NCBI GenBank assembly: GCA_009801085.1
Contig: VNWV01000003.1
Location: 1,364,001 to 1,428,000 of the forward strand
Reading direction: 5' to 3'
DNA: 64,000 nucleotides
From: Lasiodiplodia sp. COLG20
Lineage: Eukaryota; Ascomycota; Dothideomycetes; Botryosphaeriales; Botryosphaeriaceae
Shown piece after piece: positions 12,342 to 24,532 of this stretch. The stretch's first letter is position 1, and each line of letters opens with the position of its first letter. The notes beneath the pieces were generated by a model. That model did not search any database. It worked only from the letters and a program-made list of their open reading frames with translations, and was not told the origin of the DNA. The translations under genes were made by a program, and so were the position numbers.

Positions 12342-13911
12342 GGTCTTGAGGTTGGGGAATTGTCATGGGTGGGTGTTTTTGGACTGATATAGGGCGGGTA
12401 GGTCGCCTTTTTGCTAGTAGTCTATGGAGATCCTGCTGGATCTTGGGAAGGGGTTGCTGCTGCTTGGATGGCGTTGTCAAAGATAGCGGGCACTCTGCCA
12501 TGAATGAAGATAAATGTACACCAGCTTTCCTGCGGGCATGAGGATTCTAATATCTGGTTTGTTTCGTGGATGTCAATTGAATGATTTACGTTCACCGCGA
12601 AGCATGAAGGTATCAATAATGGTGCTGACATCTAGCTGATTGGGCACCCTGCTGATTGGTCTAGCCGTGCGTGTGATCAGGCCAGCACAAGATCATTGGC
12701 CAGGACATTGACCAGCATAAATACCCTGGCTACTAAGCCGTTTCAGCTTCCATATTCGTAAATTCGGGATTGGCCAATCATCTACTCTGATCAGGAACAA
12801 CGAGGCTCCGCCACGTCGAACTGCGTACCTCTCTTTAGACTTATATCCTGCAGCCCCTGGCGTAAGCTCAATCTGTCCGACCATCTACAATCGACGGTCC
12901 CCCACCAATTAAATTACCCGATTCTCAACCCACTCTTCCCTCCTACATTTTCCTTCACATTACTCTAGCCCACCTCCACAACAAGAAAAGTCTTGAACTT
13001 TGCTCAGTACATGTAACCAAAAGTTTATTGTGCGTGCATCATGTTAGGACCCGGTCTGTAGTTTATCCTAAGCCTTACCCATGCGCTTCATTAACTATTA
13101 CTTATAGAGACAATCTCATCGACACCTTCGCCGTCGGCACCACCGGTAGTCCAAAGAGGCTTTGTTGGCTCTTCTGGCGCTACTGGCCATGATTTTACTA
13201 CCAGCAATTACATATATCGTTCGACAGCACTGGTCTCCGGTGAAAAAATTTTGTCGCACAAAGTTCAGACAGGGAGCGGACAATTGTGAGTTGTTTTGGA
13301 GTCAAAGTGAAAATTTAAGGCTGATGTATGGTGTTCAGCCAATGGTTCTCATGACCTGGAAGAAGCGGTTCTCATCGTACCGTTGATATCTGAACGTGGT
13401 GCGGAAGAAGATCAACTTGATGCAATCACAACAGGCGATTGAACTCAGTTGCACTAAAACGGAGCCTCCTCACTCTTATTCCACACCCACGGTTTGTTTA
13501 ATACTTTTGCATCATGGTGGTTTTGGAAGCGATTGTGTCGAAACCGAACCCTGGGGTCTTGGTGGCTTTTGATACTCCCATGCCAGCATTTACCATTTAA
13601 TCTTCACTTTTGGGTAGCAATGTCATTTGAAAATATTATTGGATGACAATGATGTGGAGCATCTATGTTTGAAGCAGGCTTCTCTTCGAGATAATTTACG
13701 GCATAATTGGATCATCGGGAAATTGTAAGCATTCATCGATCCAATATTCGATTAAACCTGGGCCACTCTTTCGGGCAATAATCTTTTATCGTGATTGAAT
13801 AGCGATTCAAGGAAGTAGATTAAGTGAAAAAAACGCCTCTATCACACAGAACGAAATACGCTGCCTCCGACACTACAGCGATACCCTTATTTACTTTCAG
13901 GATGCCACCAC
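12342..13911. other. Intergenic, AT-richer stretch without supported genes
   Basis: The base composition becomes AT-rich after about 12,900, unlike the neighbouring genes. A 74-codon frame at 13162-13386 starts with a hydrophobic stretch but has no recognisable family and sits in this AT-rich DNA; it is more likely relic or noise. A decayed repeat is possible. Confidence 0.5.
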
Positions 13912-15295
13912 TCAATAGAGCATAACATCCCATGAATCACATTTGCACCGCTGACGAGGATCATGCTGAAGATACTCCAAACGCCCCCACCTGTTGACAA
14001 TCTTCTCCGACAACGACTCGCACGCCGGCCGCCACCGCTGCTCCTGTGTGCACAACTCAGCAATCAAATCGAAGCCCCCACTGTCCTCCTCCTCCCCAGT
14101 CTCGACGAGCTGCAGCCCCCGCGCCGAGAGACTGAAGTCCCCCCTCCCATCCGCATGCGGCATCCGCAACCAAACGAAAACGCCGTCGTCATTGTCGAGC
14201 AGCTCGTCCAGGTTGATCCGCGCCTCCTGCCACACGTCGCCGTCCGGGCTCTGTGCGCATTCGACGCTGAGGTAGACGTCCTCGCCTTCTTCCATCAGGA
14301 GCCGCGGATGCCGCATGGGCAGGAAGCCCCCGAGAGTGCGCTGGTGCGGACACGTTGCTATGTCGTCTGGAGCGAGAACATGATGGGCGCGATACGGCCT
14401 GACTTGCTCGGCGCTGGGAAGCACGAGGTGGCGGCCCGGCGTCGTCGTCATCGTTGATGTTGATGGCGATATTGGGCCGGGCGGAGGTAGGCTGGCGACG
14501 TCGTAGCAGCCCTCTGCGCCGCGCAGGTGCGTGCGCTTGGCCAGCCAGCCTGCGGCCGTTTCTTGGTGCCAGAAAGCGACGGCGCGGCGGGCGAGGGCGA
14601 GCAGGATCTCTGGCTCCAGCTCCTTGGCCGCTGAGTCATCAGCGAGCAGCCCGTGGCCGGCGCCGGTGAGGAGGGCCATGTCGATGGCTAGACGGCGCAG
14701 AGGGGACGATGGGAGGGTGTTGTCGTAGACAAGGAATAGGGTGGAGTTGCTGGGGAGTTGGGTGAGGGTGCATGGCGTTTGGAAGGCGCGGGGTTTAGTG
14801 ATGAGGTCGATTAAGGAGTGGGTTGTGGCGTTTTGCAGCGATGGCATTTGCAGTTTGTCACCGAGGATCCAGAGGTCGAAGAGGGTGTCGACCGTGTGGG
14901 AGGAGATCGTGTTTTCGTGTGTGGTGGCCTCGTCTTCTTGCTCCATCATCTCATGGTCGAAAATGTCATCGTCTTCCTTGAAGAAAGTGTCATCGTCTTC
15001 CTTGAGGCAAGAGCCAAGATTGCCAGTGCGAAGCCAAGTTGCGAGGTGCTGGAAAAGTAATGGATTATCTTCAGGAAGCGGCACTCTCCTGGTCTTGGAC
15101 TCGATAAAGTGGCCGCTCATGGCACCTCTGAAGAAGCCACTGTGTTTAACGAGCAGAGCCTCGTCGATGTTGAACTCGAAAGGAGGGGATCCAACCTCCA
15201 CAACAACGGAACATCTGGAAATAGGCGATTCAGCGTGTGATATTCGAATGCAATTGCAGATACGTGTATCCCCACCTCGACTCTGAATTGTCCAT
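13912..15295 (-). CDS. BTB/POZ domain protein
   Basis: BTB domains mediate dimerisation and often recruit Cullin-3; this one matches the common fungal architecture of an N-terminal BTB and an uncharacterised remainder. Preferred model: exon 15264-15295 and exon 13912-15214, joined across a 49-bp intron (gtatct..tttccag), giving 444 aa starting MDNSESRWGYT|CSVVVEVG. This puts the BTB at the very N-terminus: HSGFFRGAMSGHFIES, LPEDNPLLFQHLATWLRTGNL. A tandem acidic motif (KEDDDTF / KEDDDIF) lies just after it. The unspliced frame is also open up to 15456 and would give 514 aa with a non-conserved, Ser/Asn-rich N-terminus. The spliced start has better context (gaaaATGG) and a cleaner domain edge, but RNA data would decide. 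The role is unknown. Confidence 0.75.
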
Positions 15296-16357
15296 TTTCG
15301 GGCGGTGATGTCACGGAGGGTTGGATAAGGCTGGTGATTATTGTTGCTACCACAGCTTGTCGACGTTTGTTGAGCTAATGAATCGTGTGCGACGGCAAGA
15401 GCGTGTTTAATCAATAGAGTAAATCCTGTGTGAGGAGATGATGGAGTGAGATGCAAAGAGGTAACAATCGGTTGTTTTAGGCAACAAGCTGCACGGACCG
15501 AACTGGTACCGTGACGGCAATTTTTGCGATGTGTGACGTGGAAAAAAAATTACTCGGGATTGGTTGGAATATTCAGCGGTCATTATTTAGTTTCCATTTG
15601 CCAGAAATAGGTTTGATGTAGTTAGTAAAATCATAGTCTAGCTGACTATGGGCAAGTCGGATCGGAAGTCGCAACGCAAGTGGCTGGTCGTTTGGCACTG
15701 CCCCCAATCTGGAACGTTAGCCTCCTTTCTGTCAAGAGCATTGGAACATAGTGTTTGGCACACTAGAACTTTAGAACCTGAATATGAGGGTCAGCTACTG
15801 TTCAAATAAATACGAGCAGAAACGTAGTGGAAATTGAGGCTGAGCTGACCAACTGGATATGTAACTCAAGGCTCGCCAAACTTTCTGCCCGCCGTATCAG
15901 CTTTCGGATGAGTATAGATGGCTGCAGTACGAATTTGAGACTTCCGACACAGAGCAACGTCTCCCCGTTACATTTGATCTGCCGCAGTTCCCGCTGCACG
16001 ATGATGGACAGTCGATGTCACCTATCATCGCCCGCGCAATTCTCCATTCTCCGGTAACATCGGATGTAACGCTTCAAGCCACTCTTGATCCCCAGCCACA
16101 CTTCCGGTATACGGAAATTGATTAGCGGGGGACGGCTCTCCAAGATTTCGAATGCATTTCTCCTCCCCTTTCATTCCATTTCAGTACGTCAGGAAAACAT
16201 TGTCTCCCCACAGCTTGGTATGCTCTTTTCGAAGAAAAATCGGTGGAATTTCAAGCTTTTTTCCAGCGCTAGCTTTTTTTTGGGCCTTGAAAAGCTTTCC
16301 ATAACAGCTCGGATCAGCTCTGATTCTGTGTTTTGTGTTCTTTATAGATGATCCCTG
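15296..16357. other. Intergenic: BTB gene upstream and carboxylase beta 3' region
   Basis: About 1 kb of mixed composition. Only short, unconvincing frames are seen (for example 15827-16057 and 16085-16351). It may contain the 5' leader of the BTB gene and the 3' UTR of the carboxylase beta gene. Confidence 0.5.
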
Positions 16358-18320
16358 TCACGAAAACGTCGGTTTCAAAGTCCCCGCAATTCTTTGCTGT
16401 ATCCTCAACGGCAGTAGCACCTCATACACATGCTTTAGCCACTCGGCCAACACTGGCCTTGTAACGGCCGGATCCACAATCTCCTCGATTCCAAACGCGT
16501 TCGCGGTCCGGACGGGGTTCATCAAACGCTTGTACTCTTGCTCAAGCTCTTTATATCTCTCTTTCATCTTGTCTTTCCCTTCTTTCCTCTCAATTTCCTT
16601 CAACTCATGAGAATGACTGGCTTCGATGCCGCCATCAAGAGGGAGACTGCCCCATTCACCACTAGGCCATGCTACGCGCATGTGCGGGTCGCGAGAGTCG
16701 ACCATGATACCGCCAGCCACGCCATAGACGCGGCGGACGATGACGGAGAAGATGGGGATCGAGGTGCTGTAGTACGTCGTCGCCAAAGTGATGCCGTGAC
16801 GCATCGTTGCTGTGCGTTCCGCGACGGTTCCCACGGCATAGCCCGGGATATCGACGAACTGTACGACGGGGATGTTGAAGACATCACAGAACTTGAGGTG
16901 TCTGGTGATCTTCTGAGACCCAAGAGCATCTAGAGCACCGGCATTGACTGCGTACGTCTTGTCAGCTGTATTTACCAAATGTTTTCACTTCAGCTTCAAC
17001 AAACCTTCACAATTCAAAGACAGGATGCCGACAGGCCGTCCGCCTATACGCGCAAGCCCGACGATTGCGGTGGTTCCCCACAACGCCCCGATCTCGAACC
17101 AAGTACCTCTATCAACCACGGTGGTGATAATCTTCCTCGGGTTGTACATCCGTTCTCTTTTCCGTGGAATCACGGAACGCAGCTCCGGCGACGTCCGATC
17201 GCTCGAATCATCATTTGCAAGCAACGGCGGCACCTGAGTCCCAGAGTCCGGCAGGAAGCTCAGCACCGTCCTCAGCTGCTCGAAGCATTCCGCCTCATTC
17301 GCAGCCAAGTTATCAATCGTGCCATTGGTGCAATGTACCGCTGGCCCGCCCAAGTCTCTGAAGCTCAGCCCCTCCTCAAACGTCGCGCCTATTCACAATA
17401 TCAGCCAAACTGAATCCCCTCCACCTACTACTACCCCCTATCCCACTCATACACCTCACCCCAAACGAGAAAAGGAAAAACAAGAACTCACCAGCCACAA
17501 CCTTCGGCCCAGCATTAAACAACGCCCCCACATCCCCCGCCATAACGCTAAAATGGCACGCCGTAACCCTCGCCGCGCCCAGCCCGATGGCGGGCCCCAG
17601 CACGGCGCCGACGTTGGGGATGCCTTCGTTCAGCTGCGCGACGACCTCGCGCCACCCCATCATCGGTGGCACGTACGACCAGCCTTCGGTGCGAATAGAC
17701 GACACGGACCCCCCGCCGCTCGACCCGTCCACCAGCTTGACCACCGGCACGCGGAGAGATAAAGCGAGCTTCTCGCCGTACACGCTCTTCGCGGCTTGCG
17801 CGCCGTCGGCGTGGCCGGCGCGCAGGGTGAAGTCGTCGGCGGTGAGGAGGATGCGGCGGCGAGTGCTGGTGTTGTTGCTGCTGTTGCCGTTGAGGAGGAT
17901 GCCGATGCCGAAGACGTTGTTGGAGGGGATGAAGGCGGTGGGGGTTTCGAGGAGCGGGTTGGAGGGATCTGGTTGCCGCCAGGTCACGTCGCCGCTCGCG
18001 CTGCCGATTTCGTGGAAAGGCGAAGAGAGGTCGAGCAGCTGGGCGATGCGCTCGCGCACCCAGAGCTTGCCGGCGGCTTTTTGGCGCGAGTAGCCGCGGT
18101 GCGAGGGGTCGGGCGTGCGGGCGATGGTGTGCAGCGTGTTGAGCTGGCTGAGGATGTCGGAGTAGTCGGCCGGGAGGGAGGTGGTGGGATCGCGCCGGCG
18201 GCTGCGGCGTTTCTTGTCGTTTGGGGCGTTTGGAGTGGATGGAGAGATGTGATTGGAGACTTGGGCGAGGCGTGAAGCTGCTGCGCTCTTTTGGCTACTG
18301 TTGTCGTTGTTGTCGGCCAT
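16358..18320 (-). CDS. Acyl-CoA carboxylase, beta (carboxyltransferase) subunit
   Basis: The beta subunit transfers carboxyl from carboxybiotin to an acyl-CoA (propionyl-, methylcrotonyl- or related). Exons on the minus strand: 17492-18320, 17005-17388, 16358-16947 (600 aa). Carboxyltransferase N-half: the SRQKAAGKLWVRERI-like start (about 90-105), then VVKLVDGSSGGG and GLGAARVTACHFSVM (acyl-CoA/oxyanion side). C-half: KFCDVFNIPVVQFVDIPGY and RRVYGVAGGIMVDSR, with AWPSGEWGSLPLDGGIEA near the biotin side. Intron junctions restore the family sequence: VVAG|ATFEEGLSFRDLGG and LNCE|VNAGALDALG. Residues 17-25 (RLAQVSNHI) fit the PTS2 peroxisomal signal except for the last residue. It is divergent from the alpha subunit gene (304 bp between ATGs), supporting one enzyme. 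The substrate cannot be told. An in-frame upstream ATG (18530) exists but is in poorer context. Confidence 0.9.
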
Positions 18321-18624
18321 TGTGGCTGCGCAGAAGGCCAATTGATGGCATGAAGGTGCCTGATCAGAACTACGGGATTTATGGATTACATGGAAGATGT
18401 TGGTCGAAGTGGTGGTGTTGGAGGAGCTTGGACGCGGTGGAGCTCCATTTGCCTCGGTCCCTGAGCTACCCCACGTTGACGTCTGCCGATCATCGGTGGA
18501 GCTTCCTCGGTCTGGCCGCGACCATTTCAAGACGTCGATTGCTTCAGATCAACGTGAGAAATACAACTCTGCGTAGTTCTGGCTTAAGTTATTGCTGCAA
18601 CCCAACTTCCAGGAATTACCCAAA
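18321..18624. promoter_or_regulatory. Shared promoter of the acyl-CoA carboxylase gene pair
   Basis: 304 bp between the divergent start codons of the beta and alpha subunits. This is the arrangement expected for co-regulated partners. I see no strong TATA box. No coding sequence is supported. Confidence 0.6.
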
Positions 18625-20994
18625 ATGGCTAGACCATCTCCTCGTCCTATCAAGCGTCTCCTTGTCTGCAATCGGTGCGCACTACCCAAACTCGATGTAC
18701 CCTGCCAAATTGCTCATATTAACTCTTCTACAGCGGCGAAATCGCAACCCGCATCATCACCGCCGCCAGGGAGCTCTCCATTCCCACGTACGCCGTCTAC
18801 ACTAGCAATGACACTTCTCACGTGCGCCACGCCACGCGGGCAATTGAACTACCCAGCACCTCCTCTTACATGGATATTTCGTACTTGATAACCCTCATCA
18901 AACAACACGGCATCGATGCCGTCCATCCGGGCTACGGCTTCCTCTCCGAATCAGCCGAATTTGCACGACGGGCGTGGGAAGAGGCAGGTGCGGCAGTCGT
19001 GGGGCCAGGATGGGGCATCCTCGAGCAGACGGGAGACAAGTTGAAGGCGAGGAAGCTGGCTGAGGAATGTGCGTAATACTATTTCTTTTACATGATTCTT
19101 CTTTATTTCTTTCTCTCTTTTGCCATCTTTCTTTTCTACTTCTCTTCTCAGCAGTACAACAATTCCCGACCCCCATCTAACAAACGCCGTCCCCCCCAGG
19201 CTCCATCCCCGTCACCCCCGCCCTCTCGCACCCCACCTCCTCCATCTCCACCCTCCGCGCCTTCGCCTCGTCGACCGGCTACCCGATCATGATCAAAGCC
19301 GTCGACGGCGGCGGCGGGCGCGGCATCCGGCTGGTGCGGAGCGACGGCGAGCTGGCGGCGCACGCGGCGCGGGCGATCGAGGAGTCGCCGTCGCGGCAGG
19401 TCTACGCCGAGAAGGCCATGGTGGACGGCTTCAGGCACGTCGAGGTGCAGATAGTCGGAGATGGTGAGGGCGGAGTGCGGCACCTGTGGGAGAGGGAGTG
19501 CAGCGTGCAGCGGAGGTGGCAGAAGGTCGTCGAGGAGGCGCCGAGCACGATTGCGGATAGGGAGGTGGTGGGGAGGGTGATTGCGGCGGCGGTGGGGATG
19601 GCTGAGAGGGTGGGGGAGTTTTTTTTTTTTTTTTTTTTCCCTTGTTTCTCGAGTGGGATGGCGTTTTCTTCGCGTTTGGATCTTGCAAGCATTGCTAACC
19701 CATCCACCCAACCCACCAGCTCTCCTACTTCTCCCTCGGCACCTTCGAATTCCTCCTCCACCCCCACACGCACGCCTTCTACTTCCTCGAAATCAACCCG
19801 CGCCTGCAAGTCGAGCACACCGTCACCGAATCCATCCTGCCAGGCCTCGACCTCGTGCAGACCCAACTCCTCCTCCAGCAAGGCTCTCACCCCCTCTCCT
19901 CTCTCCCCTTACCACCCCACACCCCCTCCCCACCACCCCTCCACTCCATCCAACTCCGCCTCACAGCCGAAGACCCCTCCCGCGCCTTCGCCCTCAGCAC
20001 CGGCGCCATCGCCTCCCTCCACCTTCCCGACGGCCCGGGCATCCGCGTCGACACGCACCGCCCAACTGCCGTCGGCACCGCCTTCGACAGCCTGCTCGCC
20101 AAGATCGTCGTCACGGCCGCGTCGCGCGCGGCCTGTATACGCAAGGCTGCGCGCACGCTGGCGGACGTGCATGTCGAAGGCGCTGTGGCGACGAACCTCG
20201 GCTTGCTGCGGGCGGTGGTGGCGAGCGACGAGTTTGCGCGGGGCGAGTGCGATACGCGGTGGTTGGAGGGGGACGGGCGGGTGGAGGGGTTGGTGGGGGT
20301 GGGGAGGGAGATTGCGGAGGGAATTGAGAGGGAGAGGAAAGGGGAGGGGAGTGGGTTTGCGGTGTGGGAGGAGGCAGGTGGTGGTGGGGGGAAGGGAGAT
20401 GCGGCGGCAGCGGCGGCGGGGTTGGGCGGTGGTGGGAGCGGTTCGACGGTGTTGTTTAGGAAGGGCGACGCGTGGAATGTCACGCTCGAGCCGCGATCGG
20501 ATGAGGAAGGGAAGGGGAGGCCGTCATCGTCGTCTTCTGCTCCCGCGCCCACGCATCATCTCGAGCTCACGCGCGTCCTGCGGAACGATTTTCCGTCGTC
20601 GTTGTCCGCAGAGGTCGTTTTCTCGAGCAATGCCATGGCTGCCGGGCCTAGCGCTTCGCCGTCATCTACGCCGTACGTCATGCATCTCGCGGCAACGACG
20701 ACGTCGTCGAACGCTGCGTTGTCGCAGCATAGGCGTGGTAGGCCGGATGATCCATCGCATGTTTGCATCCCGTTTGCCGGAAAGGTTGTCGAGGTGCTGG
20801 TCGATGAAGGGGATATTGTAAAGGAAGGAGACGTGATTTGCGTGGTGCAGCAGATGAAGATGGAATTGGAGGTGAGGAGCGCGAGAGCGGGGAGGGTGAC
20901 GTGGGTTTTCGAGGGAGAGGAAGGAGACGAAATTTCAGAAGGGACCCTGGCTTGCGTGCTGGAATTGGAGGGCAAAGAGAAGGCGCGGTTGTAA
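18625..20994 (+). CDS. Acyl-CoA carboxylase, alpha subunit (biotin carboxylase + biotin carrier)
   Basis: The alpha subunit carboxylates its own biotin using ATP and bicarbonate and passes it to the beta subunit. Exons: 18625-18674, 18734-19068, 19200-19609, 19720-20994 (689 aa). Biotin carboxylase: RLLVCNRGEIATRII starts at about residue 11 with no room for a mitochondrial presequence. Then VHPGYGFLSE, the ATP-grasp loop KAVDGGGGRG (161-170), ERECSVQRR, and EINPRLQVEH (289-298). A middle region holds Gly/Ala low complexity. The C-terminal carrier domain has the biotinylation motif QMKME with Lys at about 645. The last residues are KEKARL; ARL is an accepted PTS1 variant. Exon 3 ends by a T-run at 19619-19638 that lies in intron 3. 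Compared with known methylcrotonyl-CoA carboxylase alpha it is a little short. Confidence 0.9.
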
Positions 20995-23900
20995 AAACGA
21001 GATGTTGTTAAAGAACAAAAGAGCCTGGAGATACCTACTTTGCGGGCATGAAAGGTCCAAACCAAGAGTTTGAACAATTCTCTAAGATATCTGAACAGAG
21101 CTACGAACTTACCTTGAGGATATCCAACTTACCGTTTGGTTGAGTTAGAGCTACGGGCTCTGAAACAACTGAGATCCTGGATCCATGGCTGACAGTCCTT
21201 GAAGCTGTAGACTTTTTTTTTTCTTCTCCCATACATACTCCAGCCTCGAAAGCTTGTGGTCAAGGGTCTTCCTGGATGACGTCTCCGACCCGCTAGCAAC
21301 AAGGAGTAAACCAGATCTCCCCTTAACGAAGTCCGCCTTGGGACCGTCAAAATCTAGTGGTATGGCTTGTGGTAGTGTTCCGCAAATCCAAATTTAGCTT
21401 CAGCCCATCCACGGGTCGACCGCACAGCCACAAGCAACGCTTGCGCTCGCCACATGCAGTAGTATGAAACACACGAAAAGCGCCCGGTCGCACGGGGAAT
21501 ACGGAACCGTCGTCACTAGTCTCCGTAGATAGTTACCAAGGGCGAGCGCATACGCGCGGAAGGAAGAAAAAAAAAAAGCAAAAAGAAAGGGTTTGTCGGA
21601 AGGGAAACCTTGCTCCCATGGGAAAGCAAAAACAACGTCACTCCACGGTGCTGTGATGTGCACAGTGCCAGCGCAGCGAGTCTGGCCACATGTGGAAACA
21701 CTGTCAGCCTATTCGATAAGCTGCAACGAGATGAAAGGCTGGCGAGACGCTGGTACCTAATGTCTTAGCCAGTCTCGTGGACCATGTCGATCTTATCGGG
21801 GCGTGACGGCGGACGTGTTTCGGCTTCCCCAGCCCTCTCACAGGGGTTGGAGGCTCTGGTGGCCTGTTTCCCAGTTCTGCATGCACGTGTGACAGAGCCG
21901 CAGCGCACGTCACCATTTAATCGGATTTGTTAATTATGAAGTGTGTGGTAATTGAGCGTCCACGTCACAGCACGTGGATTTAATTGGTCCGTCCCGGGGC
22001 AGCGGGAACGAGTGGCGTCTGAGGCGGGCTCCGTTGCCCAGGACAGGAGAGGGCGGGATGCACCTTGGCGTCTTCCATCGGGGGGTGGCGAGAAACCTAA
22101 CCGCGGCGGCGGGACGTGGGATAGCTCTCCCGGGAGGAAAATCAGGGACAGGGATGAGGCGAGATGAGATGGCCAAGTGTCGCGAGATGGGGAAGGTCTG
22201 GCCACAGCGACTGCGCGGGATGGCGGGATTGCGGGATGGGCATGGGTCGTGCTGTGATGGTGATGGGCAAGCCGGGGACCTGGCTGCTGGGGCGATTGTC
22301 AGATGCGCTCGTAAAGACAATCCCTTCTCATCAACGCCGCTGAGTCGGCCGTGACCTTGTGACCAGCAGACGCGTGTGTGCGTTCCTCGTGTAGATTGTA
22401 GAGAATCGTCCTGTGGCGCGTGCGGGGCTTGGGACAGCGGGCGGAAAAGGAGAGGCAGCGGGCTGGAGCAGTCGCTGTTAGTCAACTCCAGCGAGCACAG
22501 CGACCGCGCTGAACCAAGGGCGCATGGCGATGTCCGCCACCCGCGTCGCTTGAAGTCCCGCGCGCAGCACGACGAGGAAGGAAACCCGGAGCGCGGGAGC
22601 CTGCATCCCACCCCGTGTTCTACGTCCCCCACACGGCCGGCTTCCGCGCATTTATTGTCAATAAATATAGTACTGAAGCGCGCCCGGGGCGGAGGCCGAG
22701 ACCGGGGAAGGCGGATGTCGACAGGGGCCACCAGGCAGAGCCTCCCGCTACTCGTCTCTCAACACCAACCCCTTTCCGCCCAGCCACATGATCACATGCC
22801 TGCGGCAATTGCGTATCAGCCAGCAGTACCAGTTTCGCGTCCGATCCTGATCGCGCTGCGCGCAGAAGGATGCTCGCGGTGTCTAGCTGCAGCTGAAGCG
22901 ACTGGTATTCTACTGCATTAGGGACAGGAGCTGTTCTCCTGCTGGACTTCGCCGATGTGGTGGCGGCGTCTAGCGGCGGCTGGAGATTTGCCTCCCAGAT
23001 TCACAGCGCAAGGGACTCTCCGGCGGACACCTCACGGATTTGGCATGAATGGCGTTGTCCGACGAGTCTCGTGTCAAGGCCATAATCTCTCCTCGTGCGC
23101 CCACGTGCCAGACATCGACCTGGTTCTTGGGAGCACAGATGGCGATATCGGGGTTGGTGAGGCAGCAACCCGCCGAGCTCGCGTCTTGGGCGTGTCTGGC
23201 GAGGAAATTTGGGGTCCCAAAGGGGGGCCCGCTACATGAGCAGTCGAGAAAAATTTCACATTGACGTGGAGAAGTGGCTGCGGCGGCTTCGCGGGCGCCT
23301 GAGTAGCTAGTGGCCGCCTATGCCGCTGGCAGATGGATTATTATGGAGCGGCAAGCAGGGAAATTTTTGGGAGCTGTCAGAGCTCCGGTCGAAGGTTGGA
23401 AGAAGCGTGGGTGCTATGATCGGCGCGTAGGGGCTGACGCTCGCTTGCTGGCGCTGGTGCAGCCCACTTTGCTTATCTGTGCGCACCACGACGCCACCGT
23501 CAGGGAGCCAACGGCCGCGCGCGCTCGGCAAGCTTCCCACGCGGCGTGGCTGGCCGGTCTGCGTCGCGGCGTGCTGACCGGACGAAGGATGCACCTGGGC
23601 CCTGGTGGGGACTGGCCAGTCTGCCGACCGACATTCTGCACCTCGCAGGTCGGCTGTTTAAGATGTGCAGCGGATATGCAAGCCGGTGCGCCGCGCTCTG
23701 ATAACGCATCACATCACAGGAGTCGGTGAGCTGCCACGGGGATAAGGGAGGGATGCTGCCAGGTCCCGCTCCGCCGTCAGCCGCTGTGTGCCGTAGGGCG
23801 GCAGTGGACCTGTTCGGTGGGACCGTGGGGGAGATGACGCTAGAAAGATGGGTGCTCGCTCTTCGCTCGCATCCGCCGGCGACCGAGGGGCGACAAGAGC

Positions 23901-24532
23901 GGGAGCCGCGTGCGACATCCGCCGTCAGCTCGTACTGGGGCCGGGCGGCCTAGCGTGCGCGGGAGAAGATTCTGAAGCTTCCATGTGGTAGCGCGCCTCG
24001 CCGCTCGCACTTGGCCACGGCGGATCTCCCTTAGCACCGCTCCAATCTGGCATCCGCCGGCCCTTCTTTGCACGGATCGCCCTACCCTGCAGGCGCACGG
24101 ACGCTGCAAAAGTAGAAACAGTGGAGCCGAAGGGAGCTTGGGCGGATGGTGTGCGAAGCCGCCAGCCGCGACACTGACGGCAGCGCCTCTGAATAATCAA
24201 GCTCCAAGCTGCAAATAAAAGGCCCTCCTCGCCGTCCGCTGCTCAACCGTCACCGTACTTCCTCCATCAGCTTCCGTCTTTTGCGTGCCGTCCCTCGTTG
24301 CTTTCCGTGCGGTCGCGATAACACCCAAAGGTACACCTCGCTCCTGCCGATACCCCTAGGCCATTCACCGTTCGAGCCTCCCTCTGCACTTGCGCCATAA
24401 CACTCTTGGCAACAATCAGCTCACCCGGGTCCCTTTTTAAACAGCTCCGCCTCCAACCTCGACTCTACAACATCCTCCGACCAATTCTTCCTCCGACAAC
24501 TTCAACCACCTCTATTCATACCCACCTTCATA
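20995..24532. other. 3.5-kb gene-free stretch upstream of the polyol SDR
   Basis: GC-rich from about 21,900 to 24,200, with open frames on several strands at once, none with a recognisable family or plausible gene structure. This is expected from GC-rich DNA rather than coding. The last 320 bp look like a strong fungal promoter: a TATA-like aataaaa at about 24213-24219, then C/T-rich leader up to the ATG at 24533. A 5'-UTR intron is possible but not proven. No repeat was recognised. Confidence 0.5.

Noticed and set aside
21934..22731. 265-codon minus-strand frame in the long gap
   Set aside because: Pro/Arg/Ser-rich, overlaps other open frames in GC-rich DNA; no domain or splice logic.
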